Under the pieces are notes generated by a model that saw only the letters and a program-made list of their open reading frames with translations, searched no databases and was not told where the DNA came from. The position numbers were made by a program, and so were the translations under genes. From assembly GCA_964586765.1 (NCBI GenBank), contig CAZPHN010000005.1:1-64000 (forward strand): a stretch of DNA of 64,000 bases, written 5' to 3'. This document shows, one piece after another, positions 16,142-25,181 of the stretch. Position 1 is the stretch's first letter; each line of letters starts with the position of its first letter. Origin of the DNA: UBA3263 sp964586765. GTDB taxonomy: Bacteria; Bacteroidota; Bacteroidia; Bacteroidales; Muribaculaceae.

Positions 16142-17355
16142 TTATTGTCAACATAGGCTGTTTAGCGGGCATTGACCAACCGGCACGACGCCGCGGTCAT
16201 GAAATGGATACACTGCCGGGGCTTGAAAACGCTTGGCTGAAGGTCGAGAACGGCGTCATTGCCGATTACGGCACCATGGACTCGCTCGGCGAAACCGGCA
16301 GCGAGGAGGTTTTTGACGCAAAGGGCGGTTACGTTTTACCGGCGTTTTGCGACTCCCATACCCATATCGTGTATGCCGGAACACGCGACGGTGAGTTTCT
16401 TGACAAAATACACGGTCTGAGCTATGAGGAAATAGCGCGTCGCGGCGGTGGCATCCTAAATTCCGCCGACCGCCTCCACCTGACATACGAACAGGAGCTT
16501 TACGAGCAGTCAATGGAACGCGTCAACGAGATAATAAGCTTCGGCACCGGCTCGGTGGAAATCAAGAGCGGATACGGACTGACTCTGCCCGATGAGCTGA
16601 AAATGCTCAGGGTAATAGCGCGCATCGCGGAGATGTCGCCGCTGCGGGTGGTCAGCACTTTCTTGGGAGCGCACGCCGTAGGGCGCGCTTTCGGCGCAGA
16701 TATTGACGGCTATGTGGAGCATATATGCCGCGACATGATTCCCGCGGTTGCTGCCGAGGGTCTGGCGCGGTTTGTCGACGTGTTCTGCGACCGAGGATTC
16801 TTCACGCCGGAACATACTGCCCGCATTCTTGAATGTGGCGCACGCTACGGTATGCGACCCAAAATTCACGCCAACGAGCTCGCCGTGAGCGGCGGAGTTG
16901 AGGTTGGAGTCAGGTATGATGCCCTTTCAGTTGACCATCTTGAGCGCGCGGAGCAGCCCCAACTCGACCTCCTTGGCATGAGCGACACCGTAGCGACGAT
17001 GCTTCCGGGCGCGTCATTCTTCCTCGGGATGCCTTATGGCAACGCCCGCGCCGCCATTGACGCGGGTGCGACCGTCGCTTTGGCGTCAGACTATAATCCG
17101 GGGTCATCGCCAAGCGGAAACATGCGCTTTGTGGCGTCATTGGGAGCTATCAAGATGAAACTAACGCCGGAGCAGGCAATTAACGCCGTGACGCTCAACG
17201 GAGCGGCAGCAATGGGGCTTGACAGCGGCACACTTAACCGCGGAAGGCGCGCCGACTTTATAGTGACCGCCCCCATGCCCTCGCTTACCTACCTGCTTTA
17301 CGCCTACCAGACCCCACTAATCCGCAAGGTCTGCCTCGCCGGTCGCTTCCGGTAG
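16138..17355 (+). CDS. hutI: Imidazolonepropionase
   Basis: A 405-residue amidohydrolase that hydrolyses imidazolonepropionate to N-formiminoglutamate. The metal-binding start is DSHTHIVYAGTRDGEF; further conserved motifs are KSGYGL, HANELAVSGG and ASDYNPGSSPSGNM. It completes the set: HutH, HutU, HutI and FtcD take histidine to glutamate. It is the last gene of the operon. I see no clear terminator before the ATPase gene, only a 20-bp direct repeat. Confidence 0.97.
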   Translation: MIIVNIGCLAGIDQPARRRGHEMDTLPGLENAWLKVENGVIADYGTMDSLGETGSEEVFDAKGGYVLPAFCDSHTHIVYAGTRDGEFLDKIHGLSYEEIARRGGGILNSADRLHLTYEQELYEQSMERVNEIISFGTGSVEIKSGYGLTLPDELKMLRVIARIAEMSPLRVVSTFLGAHAVGRAFGADIDGYVEHICRDMIPAVAAEGLARFVDVFCDRGFFTPEHTARILECGARYGMRPKIHANELAVSGGVEVGVRYDALSVDHLERAEQPQLDLLGMSDTVATMLPGASFFLGMPYGNARAAIDAGATVALASDYNPGSSPSGNMRFVASLGAIKMKLTPEQAINAVTLNGAAAMGLDSGTLNRGRRADFIVTAPMPSLTYLLYAYQTPLIRKVCLAGRFR

Positions 17356-17361
17356 AAACCA

Positions 17362-17415
17362 TATACATGCGCTTTGCAGAAGAAAATAATACTCGTATAC
17401 ATGCGCTTTGCAGAA
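17362..17415 (+). repeat. Two 20-bp direct repeats, period 34, before the ATPase
   Basis: TATACATGCGCTTTGCAGAA occurs at 17362-17381 and again, identical, at 17396-17415. The second copy ends 7 bases before the -7 box of the ATPase gene. The 34-base period puts both copies on nearly the same DNA face, as expected for a cooperative operator. Function is unknown. Confidence 0.85.
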
Positions 17416-17422
17416 ATTTACA

Positions 17423-17430
17423 TATCTTTG
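17423..17430 (+). promoter_or_regulatory. -7 box (TATCTTTG), 4 bases before ATPase ATG
   Basis: TATCTTTG matches TAnnTTTG and ends 4 bases before the ATG at 17435, which predicts a leaderless or nearly leaderless mRNA. Confidence 0.55.
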
Positions 17431-17434
17431 CCTC

Positions 17435-18793
17435 ATGATATTCAAGAGAAAAATATATAAGCAACTCCTCAACTGGAAAGAAAACACTCGTGGAAGTCGC
17501 GCTCTTCTCATTGAAGGAGCGCGTCGTGTAGGAAAGTCAACCATAGCAGAAGAATTTGGAAAACATGAGTATAAGAGTTACATCCTTGTTGACTTCAACA
17601 CGGCATCACAAAGTGTAAAGAATGCGCTGCAAAACGACATGAACGACCTTGACTCTCTCTTTATGATATTATCGACAGAGTATGGTACACCACTCTACCG
17701 AAGGGAGTCACTGATTATATTTGATGAAATCCAGCAATTTCCTATTGCTCGCCAAGCCATAAAATATCTTGTTAAAGATGGCAGATACGACTATATTGAA
17801 ACCGGTTCGCTGATATCAATCAGAGAAAATGTAAAAGGCATCACACTCCCGTCTGAGGAGCGTAAAATAGCCATGTATCCCATGGATTTTGAAGAATTTG
17901 CCTACGCCATTGGAGAAAATAGCATAATTGACTACATAAAGGATTGTTTTCAAAAACAAACTGCTTTAGAGCAAAATCTCCATAACAAAGCCATGTTGGT
18001 TTTCAGGCAATACATGATTGTCGGCGGTATGCCGATGAGCGTTTCCGCCTACATTGAAAATGACAGGAATTTCTATAGTGCCGACCTTGAGAAACGAGAT
18101 ATTCTTCAAATGTATCGAAACGATATAATGAAAATCGAAGCAAAATATCGTTCGAACGTATTGGCAATATTTGATCAGATTCCGGCATTTCTATCAAAAT
18201 CCGAACGTCGCGTCATATTCAGCAATATCGAAAAGGGTTCGAGTTTCCCAAAGTTTCATGATACATTCTTTTGGCTGGCTGATTCAATGATTGTCAACAC
18301 ATGCTTTAACTGTTCTGACCCCAATATAGGTCTATCGCTCAATGAGGACCGTACATTCGTTAAATGCTATATGGGCGATACCGGACTATTGATAAGCCAT
18401 ACGTTTGATGAGTCTGAACTTAGCGACGGTACATTGTTTCGAGAACTTCTGTTGGGTAAACTTTCCGTTAATGAAGGAATGTTTTATGAAAATGTTGTTT
18501 CTCAAATGCTCGTTTCATGCGGACATAAATTGTTTTTCTACACCCGCTATAATCCTGACAAGCATAGAAACGACATAGAAATCGATTTCCTGATATCTAA
18601 TTCAAGCAAGCTCAACCATCGAATTTACCCGATAGAGGTAAAATCAAAAAATAAGTACTCAACCACCTCTCTCGACCGATTTAACGATATATTCCACGCC
18701 CGCATAGGCAAAAGCTATGTGATTCACCCGAAAAATCTGCGTGTTGATGGTGACCGCATGTATATTCCCCCATATATGACATTTTGCCTTTGA
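17435..18793 (+). CDS. AAA ATPase with DUF4143/PD-(D/E)XK-like C-terminus
   Basis: A 452-residue protein of the large stand-alone ATPase family common in Bacteroidetes. Walker A is GARRVGKST, Walker B is LIIFDEIQ, and the sensor-like motif is ETGSLISI. The C-terminal domain has a PD-(D/E)XK nuclease-like core: IEIDFLI followed by YPIEVKSKN. Family members are often implicated in mobile or defence functions, but no biochemical role is settled. Codon use is more A/T-rich than its neighbours, which suggests horizontal acquisition. The frame opens with a TTG at 17408, but that would lie inside the repeat and promoter; ATG 17435 is preferred. Confidence 0.85.
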   Translation: MIFKRKIYKQLLNWKENTRGSRALLIEGARRVGKSTIAEEFGKHEYKSYILVDFNTASQSVKNALQNDMNDLDSLFMILSTEYGTPLYRRESLIIFDEIQQFPIARQAIKYLVKDGRYDYIETGSLISIRENVKGITLPSEERKIAMYPMDFEEFAYAIGENSIIDYIKDCFQKQTALEQNLHNKAMLVFRQYMIVGGMPMSVSAYIENDRNFYSADLEKRDILQMYRNDIMKIEAKYRSNVLAIFDQIPAFLSKSERRVIFSNIEKGSSFPKFHDTFFWLADSMIVNTCFNCSDPNIGLSLNEDRTFVKCYMGDTGLLISHTFDESELSDGTLFRELLLGKLSVNEGMFYENVVSQMLVSCGHKLFFYTRYNPDKHRNDIEIDFLISNSSKLNHRIYPIEVKSKNKYSTTSLDRFNDIFHARIGKSYVIHPKNLRVDGDRMYIPPYMTFCL

Positions 18794-18825
18794 GGTCCGG
18801 AGTTCTCGGAGGGAAAGAGAAAGGC

Positions 18826-18861
18826 GCCGGGCGACGCTCCATCAACGGAGTGTCGCCCGGC
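18826..18861. terminator. GC-rich hairpin between convergent genes
   Basis: A 15-bp stem (18826-18840 with 18847-18861, one G-T pair) and a 6-base loop lie between the ends of the ATPase and the minus-strand Sus operon. The minus side is followed by a T/C-rich run, the plus side by little T. It is probably a bidirectional terminator. Confidence 0.6.
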
Positions 18862-18903
18862 TTATCAGAGATAGAAGGGTAAAATGAAATTCAAATAAGT
18901 TTA

Positions 18904-20820
18904 TTAGTTGCGAGCAATACGCTTTGTGGTGACATTGCCGTTGCGCTCAATGTAAAGACCATTTGCGGGAACGGCGTTGAGCTTGCGGCCCTGAAGGTCG
19001 AAGAGTTCAACCTTGCCGGTGGTTGCAGCTACGTTGCTGATACCGGAGAGGTCACCCTGAGCAACGGTAACTTCGCAATCCTGAGCAAAGCCGGCAAACT
19101 TGATAACAGCAGCGCGACCGGGAACGCCTTCAGGCAGTGCATCGGCAGTCACAGTCAACTGGTTATATGCATATTTACCATCGGTAGCATCAACAACATC
19201 AAATTTAAACCAGTTAGCATCGGATTCGGCAGTCATTACACCTTCCTGCATCAGACCCTCAATAGAGTATGTGGATTCAAGGCGATAGTCAACGGTACCA
19301 CCGGCAGCAGGAACGTCTACGATAAGAGTATTTCCCATATCTTCGTTAAGTACATAGGGATAGAACATGCTGAAATAAATACTCATATCGGTAGCATACC
19401 ATTCAGTCGGTAAACCTTCCCCACCATAATTTAACATCGAGCAGGGCAAAGCACGTGAAGCACTTACTGTTTCAGCATTAGCAACATTCTTCTCTTTTGC
19501 ATTGAATGTGAAATTCACATATGCGTTAGTTGCGAAATAATCATCAATAGAAGCTTCCTCATTCTCATAATACGGAATTTCAGTACCTGCATTATAGAAC
19601 ACATAGAACTTGGTCATCTCAGGAGCTTCGAAGCCAGTGATACATACGAAAACGTCGCTATCAATTATCAAAGGATATGCGGTAGGGAAACCATCCTCAT
19701 CCACTGACTCAAGAGATATGATGGGGCATTCATCTGAAAGGGTGGCATGGGCAGGAACGACAACCTCACCTGAGCCGAGCATCTTGTCACGAAGAACATA
19801 ACCCTCTTCATCAATAGGATAAACCTCAACCTTTAAAGTAACGTCGGCAGTTGACTGATAGTAGCAGTCAAACCATACTTCATCAAGAAGAACAGGCTGA
19901 TTTTGCTGAGGAATTATAGCAATGAATTCAGAAAGAGTAACGTCAGAAATATCATACTTTGTATAAATCTGACCCATCAAACGTGAGAAGAACTCACATG
20001 TGCCAGTCTCAGTATAATAATCCTTATATTTATCTGCAGGTGCAAGATCCTTACCATACTCCATTGTATATGTCATCTTGCCCTGACGAATGTTGATAGG
20101 ACAGGTTTGCAAACCATAATAATCAGCGTAATCTTCAGGGAAATTGTTGAAGATATTCGAAGGGCTATATCCAACGGATTCGAGAGAAGGTCCGCTAATA
20201 TATTCAGATACATAAGGATTAGTGTACTCCTCAACTACGCCACCCTTTGTTTCCTTTACAGTAGGAGCATAATATACTTGGAATGGAGAATCAATATTTA
20301 TTGACAAATGAGCTTTATCTGAAGTTTCCTGTGTAGGATCAGCGTTACTCATAAGGTTTTCATGATCATAAAGCCACTCATATGAAGCCTCGGTAGAAGC
20401 AAAAGGATTATAGAAGGGGATATATCCCTTATTACCACAAATAGCAGAATTTACAAAAAATTGTTCCGTTCCAGAGGTGACGTAATAAGGGAAAGTAACA
20501 CCATCAGGTGTAATACCACAGTACATAGCATTCCAACCGGGAGCCATGTAGAATGCGCCGGGAACTTTTGCTGAAGTCTCAGCACCTTCTTCCTCAACGG
20601 AAACCTCATCTGCAAGAATATCATTCTGCAGGCGATACTTGTTTGCCTTGAGAGCTTTAGCACTCATTGAAGCCTTGGATGCGACCTTGGGCTCTGCAAC
20701 CTTCTCAACCTTTGTTGCGACCTCGAAAGTTTTCGCAGGAGCGACCGTCTTGACAGGAACTGCTGCAAATGCGGATGTGATCACAACGGCAGAACCAGCA
20801 ATCATAAGGATCTTTTTCAT
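18904..20820 (-). CDS. Secreted protein with BACON-like domain and C-terminal sorting tag
   Basis: A 638-residue protein with a signal peptide (MKKILMIAGSAVVITSAFAA). Near residues 500-595 is a BACON-like beta domain (VDVPAAGGTVDYR ... VTVAQGD), a module usually linked to carbohydrate or mucin binding. The last 30 residues (LFDLQGRKLNAVPANGLYI and a basic end) resemble a type IX secretion C-terminal domain. No catalytic motif is recognised in the first 450 residues. It is the last gene of the operon that starts at susC (28505), 44 bases after the DUF4302 gene, so it is probably a surface accessory to that importer. Confidence 0.75.
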   Translation of the reverse strand: MKKILMIAGSAVVITSAFAAVPVKTVAPAKTFEVATKVEKVAEPKVASKASMSAKALKANKYRLQNDILADEVSVEEEGAETSAKVPGAFYMAPGWNAMYCGITPDGVTFPYYVTSGTEQFFVNSAICGNKGYIPFYNPFASTEASYEWLYDHENLMSNADPTQETSDKAHLSINIDSPFQVYYAPTVKETKGGVVEEYTNPYVSEYISGPSLESVGYSPSNIFNNFPEDYADYYGLQTCPINIRQGKMTYTMEYGKDLAPADKYKDYYTETGTCEFFSRLMGQIYTKYDISDVTLSEFIAIIPQQNQPVLLDEVWFDCYYQSTADVTLKVEVYPIDEEGYVLRDKMLGSGEVVVPAHATLSDECPIISLESVDEDGFPTAYPLIIDSDVFVCITGFEAPEMTKFYVFYNAGTEIPYYENEEASIDDYFATNAYVNFTFNAKEKNVANAETVSASRALPCSMLNYGGEGLPTEWYATDMSIYFSMFYPYVLNEDMGNTLIVDVPAAGGTVDYRLESTYSIEGLMQEGVMTAESDANWFKFDVVDATDGKYAYNQLTVTADALPEGVPGRAAVIKFAGFAQDCEVTVAQGDLSGISNVAATTGKVELFDLQGRKLNAVPANGLYIERNGNVTTKRIARN

Positions 20821-20864
20821 TTGTCTTTGAAATTTTGAAAAAATGTAACTATTGAATTGAATGC

Positions 20865-22199
20865 TTATTTAACCACGAATGTTACCTCGCTGCCGTCAGG
20901 GGCGGTAAAGGTGATTTTCGAGGGGTCAAGGGGAGAGGCTTTTGAGAGGGAGAAGGTCTGCATGAGTGCATCTTTAAATTCTTTATACTCAGGCACGAGT
21001 TCATCGTAGCGACCTGACGCGCTATCAGTAGAGGTGATAGACAGCTCAACCTCAGTTTCAGAGGAGAAATTGACTGACAGATAGTCACGACACACACGCT
21101 TACCAATAGTAAAAGTAAACATGGGGGTTATCTGACCCTTCAGAGAACCGTAACTTAAAGTAATTGAAGTGAAACCACCAACTGCAGCATTGTTAGCAAC
21201 CAAAGCAGCATCTGCCTTCGTATAGATTTCGGCAAGCGAACCGGTGAAACTCTCGGGATCAATTGTCCAACTCAAAGAAGCACGGGAAAGTACATCCTTG
21301 GGTGTAGGACCTTCAATCCTGACGCCGGAGGCGGAGGCGAGGGAGCCGTCTTCCTGCCATGTGAGCTCGTCGAGTTCCCAAGTGGAGTCATCGGCACGCT
21401 TAACTACGAGAGGCTTGCGGAAACGGAAACCTTTTGAGGTAAGGATGCCGTGGGCACTTACGGTCTGGGTTACGGGGTCAGCCTCAACACCGTTGAAATC
21501 ACGGGGATAAACGGAGGGAACGCCTGAACCAAGTCCGGTAACGGTATATGTTGCGCCGGAAGCTTCGGTCATCACGAATTCAGGGAATTTTGAGGAGAAA
21601 ATAGAACGCTTGGCTTTGATCTCGGCAAGGAACTGCTCGGGGTCGGTATCGGCAGAGAGCTTGCGGAGCCATGCGGTCATTCCGTGCTTCTTGCCCACCA
21701 TGCGGAGGTTGCCCTCGGAATCATGGCTCATCAGCAGGAACTCATAGTCACCTTCGTGACCATAACCGAGTTCATTGATATCTTCGCCGGTATCTTCATT
21801 TTTAGGAGCATCGGCACCTTCGATATTCTCGGGAGTGGAGAAAATATGGAAAACGGTATTGTAGGTATTGAAGGTAAGGACGGTGCCATTATCGGAAATG
21901 ACATCCCAAAGGGAGGTTTCCTGAGTGAACTTATTGCCAATCCAGTTATGGTCGGCAGAAATCTCCACGGCTCCATTGTCGGAAAACTTCATGGTGAGGA
22001 CATATCCGGGCTCATCGGTATTGGTGAAGTATTCGATTGCCCAGAGACCGCCGTCGGCAGTCAACAGGTCCTTATATTCGTTTCGGCTCTGCTCAAGACG
22101 TTCGGCAGCCGAGGTGGAGAATATGGGGTCATCCTCGTTGGAACAACCGGTGAAACCGATTGCGGCTGCGGCAAGGAGTGAAATATATAACTTTTTCAT
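20865..22199 (-). CDS. DUF4302 domain lipoprotein
   Basis: A 444-residue lipoprotein; the signal MKKLYISLLAAAAIGFTGC has lipobox FTGC with Cys19. The mature part starts with SAAERLEQSRNEYKDLL and GGLWAIEYF, typical of DUF4302, a Bacteroidetes family usually found beside SusC/SusD and the LP_HExxH metallohydrolase, as here. Function is not known. The frame reaches a TTG at 22214, but the ATG at 22199 directly begins the signal peptide. It lies 33 bases after the metallohydrolase in the same operon. Confidence 0.86.
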   Translation of the reverse strand: MKKLYISLLAAAAIGFTGCSNEDDPIFSTSAAERLEQSRNEYKDLLTADGGLWAIEYFTNTDEPGYVLTMKFSDNGAVEISADHNWIGNKFTQETSLWDVISDNGTVLTFNTYNTVFHIFSTPENIEGADAPKNEDTGEDINELGYGHEGDYEFLLMSHDSEGNLRMVGKKHGMTAWLRKLSADTDPEQFLAEIKAKRSIFSSKFPEFVMTEASGATYTVTGLGSGVPSVYPRDFNGVEADPVTQTVSAHGILTSKGFRFRKPLVVKRADDSTWELDELTWQEDGSLASASGVRIEGPTPKDVLSRASLSWTIDPESFTGSLAEIYTKADAALVANNAAVGGFTSITLSYGSLKGQITPMFTFTIGKRVCRDYLSVNFSSETEVELSITSTDSASGRYDELVPEYKEFKDALMQTFSLSKASPLDPSKITFTAPDGSEVTFVVK

Positions 22200-22232
22200 T
22201 GTCGGAAAATTCAAATATTAGAGGAGTAGAGA

Positions 22233-23417
22233 TTATTTTATGGCATCAACCTGAGCGCGGAGAGCTTCGATATCAAAGTCGCTCTGACGACGCTGCACGA
22301 TTTCACGCAGTTTGTCGAAGTCGAGGCTCCAAGTGTCCTTGAACCAGTTGCGGGCAATGTTCTGCTTCTGGAGAATCATGGCGCGACCGTCAATGGTATC
22401 CTTGTCTTCAACCTGATAGATTTCGCCGCCAACTTCAGCCTTTTTCTGTTCGAGGTAAGCTTCAACTTCCTCAACGGTATAGAGATGTTTAGCCTTTGAG
22501 GCGTCCTTGCCCTTTTCGTTAGCCACGAGGCAGACGCGGTTTGTAGCGTCATGTTCGTTTGCGGTCAGGAAGTAAACGCGGTCCTCAGGCTTGGTGGGGT
22601 CAGGGAGGTAGTAATATGCGAAATATTCGGCGTCGTCCTTGTTGAGTTTGTCATCGTCGGCACCGGTGGTCCAGCCCTTATCAGCCATCCAGAGGATAAG
22701 CTCAAGCTGGTCGTCGGTACGGGTCAGATAGTTGGCGATGGTTTCAGCAAAGTCCTCGCGGTTTTCTGAGGAGGCATAGGGGGTAATGAAGCCCTGAGAG
22801 GCAACATAGCCGATAGCCTTGTTCTGCCAAGTACCGGAGTCATAACGACCGGTTGAGAGAAGGTTGAACTCGGTAGGATATGACTTGGTCTGGTGGAGAA
22901 TATGACCGAACTCATGGTGCATGGTACGGAAGTAATATTCGTTGAGCTGATGGATATTGTCAAGCTCCATCTCGTTGACCTTATAGAGGGTAACCTTCAG
23001 ACCGCCTTCTGCAAGACCGAGGATTTCGGTACCGGTATTGGGGTTATAGGCAGGCGAGCCGATAAGGTGGAGAATACGCGGACCGTAGGTCTTGAGGAAG
23101 TCCTCGCCGCAATGTTCGCGATAGGTCTCGAACCAGAGGTAGTAAGTAAGCAGGCAGAGATCGCGGGCATTGGCATAAGTGGCGGGCACGAGGTTGTAGT
23201 TCATATCCGCCTCGACATCCTCCATACGATATTTGAATTCGAGGTTGTAGACGTCGCGGAAGTTACGGTTGACCCAAGTATCGAACTGATAAGAGTAAGA
23301 TGAAGGGTCGATATCGTCAGTGACGTCGGGGAAGATGGTGGGACCGAGTTTCTCATCGGAGCAACCGACGAGGCTCAGAGCCATCACTGCAGGGAGAAAT
23401 ATATTTTTGAGTTTCAT
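22233..23417 (-). CDS. Substrate import-associated zinc metallohydrolase lipoprotein
   Basis: A 394-residue lipoprotein (MKLKNIFLPAVMALSLVGC, Cys19). The zinc motif HEFGH is at residues 168-172 (YFRTMHHEFGHILH). A further acidic motif, NREDFAETIANYL about 50 residues later, may supply the third ligand as in gluzincins. This matches the TIGR04549 type 'LP_HExxH_w_tonB', known only from SusC/SusD operons. The substrate is unknown, probably a peptide or glycopeptide bond at the cell surface. It sits between susD (36 bases upstream) and the DUF4302 gene. Confidence 0.9.
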   Translation of the reverse strand: MKLKNIFLPAVMALSLVGCSDEKLGPTIFPDVTDDIDPSSYSYQFDTWVNRNFRDVYNLEFKYRMEDVEADMNYNLVPATYANARDLCLLTYYLWFETYREHCGEDFLKTYGPRILHLIGSPAYNPNTGTEILGLAEGGLKVTLYKVNEMELDNIHQLNEYYFRTMHHEFGHILHQTKSYPTEFNLLSTGRYDSGTWQNKAIGYVASQGFITPYASSENREDFAETIANYLTRTDDQLELILWMADKGWTTGADDDKLNKDDAEYFAYYYLPDPTKPEDRVYFLTANEHDATNRVCLVANEKGKDASKAKHLYTVEEVEAYLEQKKAEVGGEIYQVEDKDTIDGRAMILQKQNIARNWFKDTWSLDFDKLREIVQRRQSDFDIEALRAQVDAIK

Positions 23418-23453
23418 TTTTATTCTAAACCTTTCTATCGATTAAACATTCCT

Positions 23454-25169
23454 TTACTTTACGCGGACGTAAGCACTTGAGGGAGTAACGGTGGTTACGG
23501 TGGGGCGCGGATTGGGCTGCATTCCGGCAGCAACTACCTCGGAAGGAATCTGGATAGCCTTGCGGGGGTCCTCGATGTCGAGGTGGTCCTTGCCGTCGCG
23601 ACCAATGAGGCGGTCAAATTCGATACCGAAACGCTTGATGTCAAACCAACGGAGACCGGTATGGAGGGTTTCGATGCGGCGGAGGTGCTGGATGCACTGG
23701 AGCATGGGCAGAATCTCGCTGAGCGAAACCTTGGCATCGCTTTCGGGGCAGATGCGGTCAATGTTGATGGGCTTGGCAATGCCGTAGCCGGGGTCGCCTC
23801 CATAGAAGTCTGCGATGTTCTCAAAAGTAAAGTCGCGGAATTCATCCTCATAACCCACGGCACTGGGCGATTTGCGGCGAGCCTTTTCCCATATGTCGAT
23901 ATCGCGGAGGGCACCGTCCTTGTCGCCAAGGAACAGACGCGCCTCAGCGCGGGTCAGTAGGGTTTCCTCGCCAAAGAATTCGCGGCGGGTAATGTGGGGA
24001 TAGCCGATGCCGGCAACCTTGTCGGTATATTCGAACTGCTCCTGAATGTTGGCGCAGAGAACGGAACCGTATTCATCCTTGCTGTTCTTGGCACAAGAGC
24101 CATTGAATGCGGGATGCATCACGAAGGTGCCGCCCTTACCGTTGGTCAGCTTCCACTCGAAGCGGCTCCACGCGGGCGATGAACCGTAGATTGTCGCGCT
24201 ACGGGCATCGCGGACGCAAGCATAACGGCTGCCGCTGAGGAAGTGGCGGAACGCAACGGAATAAGTTGCGTAAAGCAGGAAGTTCGAGGGTTTGTCAACG
24301 GCGTTCTGGAACAGACCGAAGTCAGAGATATAATAGAGGTTTGAAAGGTTGCTCCAGAGGGTAGACATGAATGCCGAAGCATCAACCTCCTCGCCGCCGA
24401 AAGCCTGATTGGCGTGATAGAGAGCCTTTTCGTAGCGACGGGTGTAGAGGTAGAAACGTGCGGCAAACGCGTTGGCAGCCGATACGTTGAAATGATACTT
24501 GGGCACCGAGAAGATGGTGTTGTCAAGCAGAGCCATGCCGTCGAGAAGGTCCTTTTCAATCAGCTCGTAAGTCTGGGCAAGGGTTCCGCGCTCATAGTGA
24601 GGCTTCACGGTCTTTTCAGGCTTGGTGATGTAAGGAATACCTACGTAATTCTCGTTGGCAGCACCGCGGTAAGGTTCGCAGAACACCTGAGCGAGAATAA
24701 AGTGGTTATAGGCGCGGAGCACCAGAGCCTCACCACGGAGGGCGAGCTGGGTAGCGTCAAGCTTGCCGTCACGCTCCTCCCATTCGTCGAGCTTTTCGAG
24801 CACGGCGTTGGCAGCGGCGTTAGAGCCATAGAATGACTCCCAGATGTCAGAGGGAGTATCATTCGCGTTCTCAGACACGCACTGCTCCCAGCGGAACATC
24901 TCGTCATCGCCGCGATTATACGCGGAGAGGTTATAACGGAGACCATCGGCGTCAGGCGCGTTGTTATCTTCCATATTGTCGCTCATGAGCTCGCAGGGCC
25001 AAGCATAATTGCCGGTGGGGTATGCGGAGTTCATCAGCATTCGGAGCTGCTCGGTGGTCACAAGGTCCACACGGGTATCCGTGGGAGTGTCAAGGAAGTC
25101 AGAGCAGGCGGTATTGACGCCAAGGGCTGCGCCAAGCGCAAATATATATGTCAGTTTTCTGAGTTTCAT
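23454..25169 (-). CDS. SusD/RagB-type surface lipoprotein
   Basis: A 571-residue outer-membrane lipoprotein; the signal ends ...GVNTAC with Cys22. The mature start SDFLDTPTDTRVDL and the TPR-like region (ALRGEALVLRAYNHFILAQVFC) are typical of SusD. It caps the SusC channel and binds substrate outside the cell. It starts 12 bases after susC. The C-terminal part has LRRIETLHTGLRWFDIKRFG, the usual SusD end. No polysaccharide-degrading enzyme lies in this operon, so the substrate may not be an ordinary polysaccharide. Confidence 0.96.
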   Translation of the reverse strand: MKLRKLTYIFALGAALGVNTACSDFLDTPTDTRVDLVTTEQLRMLMNSAYPTGNYAWPCELMSDNMEDNNAPDADGLRYNLSAYNRGDDEMFRWEQCVSENANDTPSDIWESFYGSNAAANAVLEKLDEWEERDGKLDATQLALRGEALVLRAYNHFILAQVFCEPYRGAANENYVGIPYITKPEKTVKPHYERGTLAQTYELIEKDLLDGMALLDNTIFSVPKYHFNVSAANAFAARFYLYTRRYEKALYHANQAFGGEEVDASAFMSTLWSNLSNLYYISDFGLFQNAVDKPSNFLLYATYSVAFRHFLSGSRYACVRDARSATIYGSSPAWSRFEWKLTNGKGGTFVMHPAFNGSCAKNSKDEYGSVLCANIQEQFEYTDKVAGIGYPHITRREFFGEETLLTRAEARLFLGDKDGALRDIDIWEKARRKSPSAVGYEDEFRDFTFENIADFYGGDPGYGIAKPINIDRICPESDAKVSLSEILPMLQCIQHLRRIETLHTGLRWFDIKRFGIEFDRLIGRDGKDHLDIEDPRKAIQIPSEVVAAGMQPNPRPTVTTVTPSSAYVRVK

Positions 25170-25181
25170 TGGAATATCTGC

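Noticed and set aside
17408..17434. TTG start for the ATPase, 9 codons upstream
   Set aside because: It lies inside the second direct repeat and the -7 box; the ATG at 17435 is better placed.
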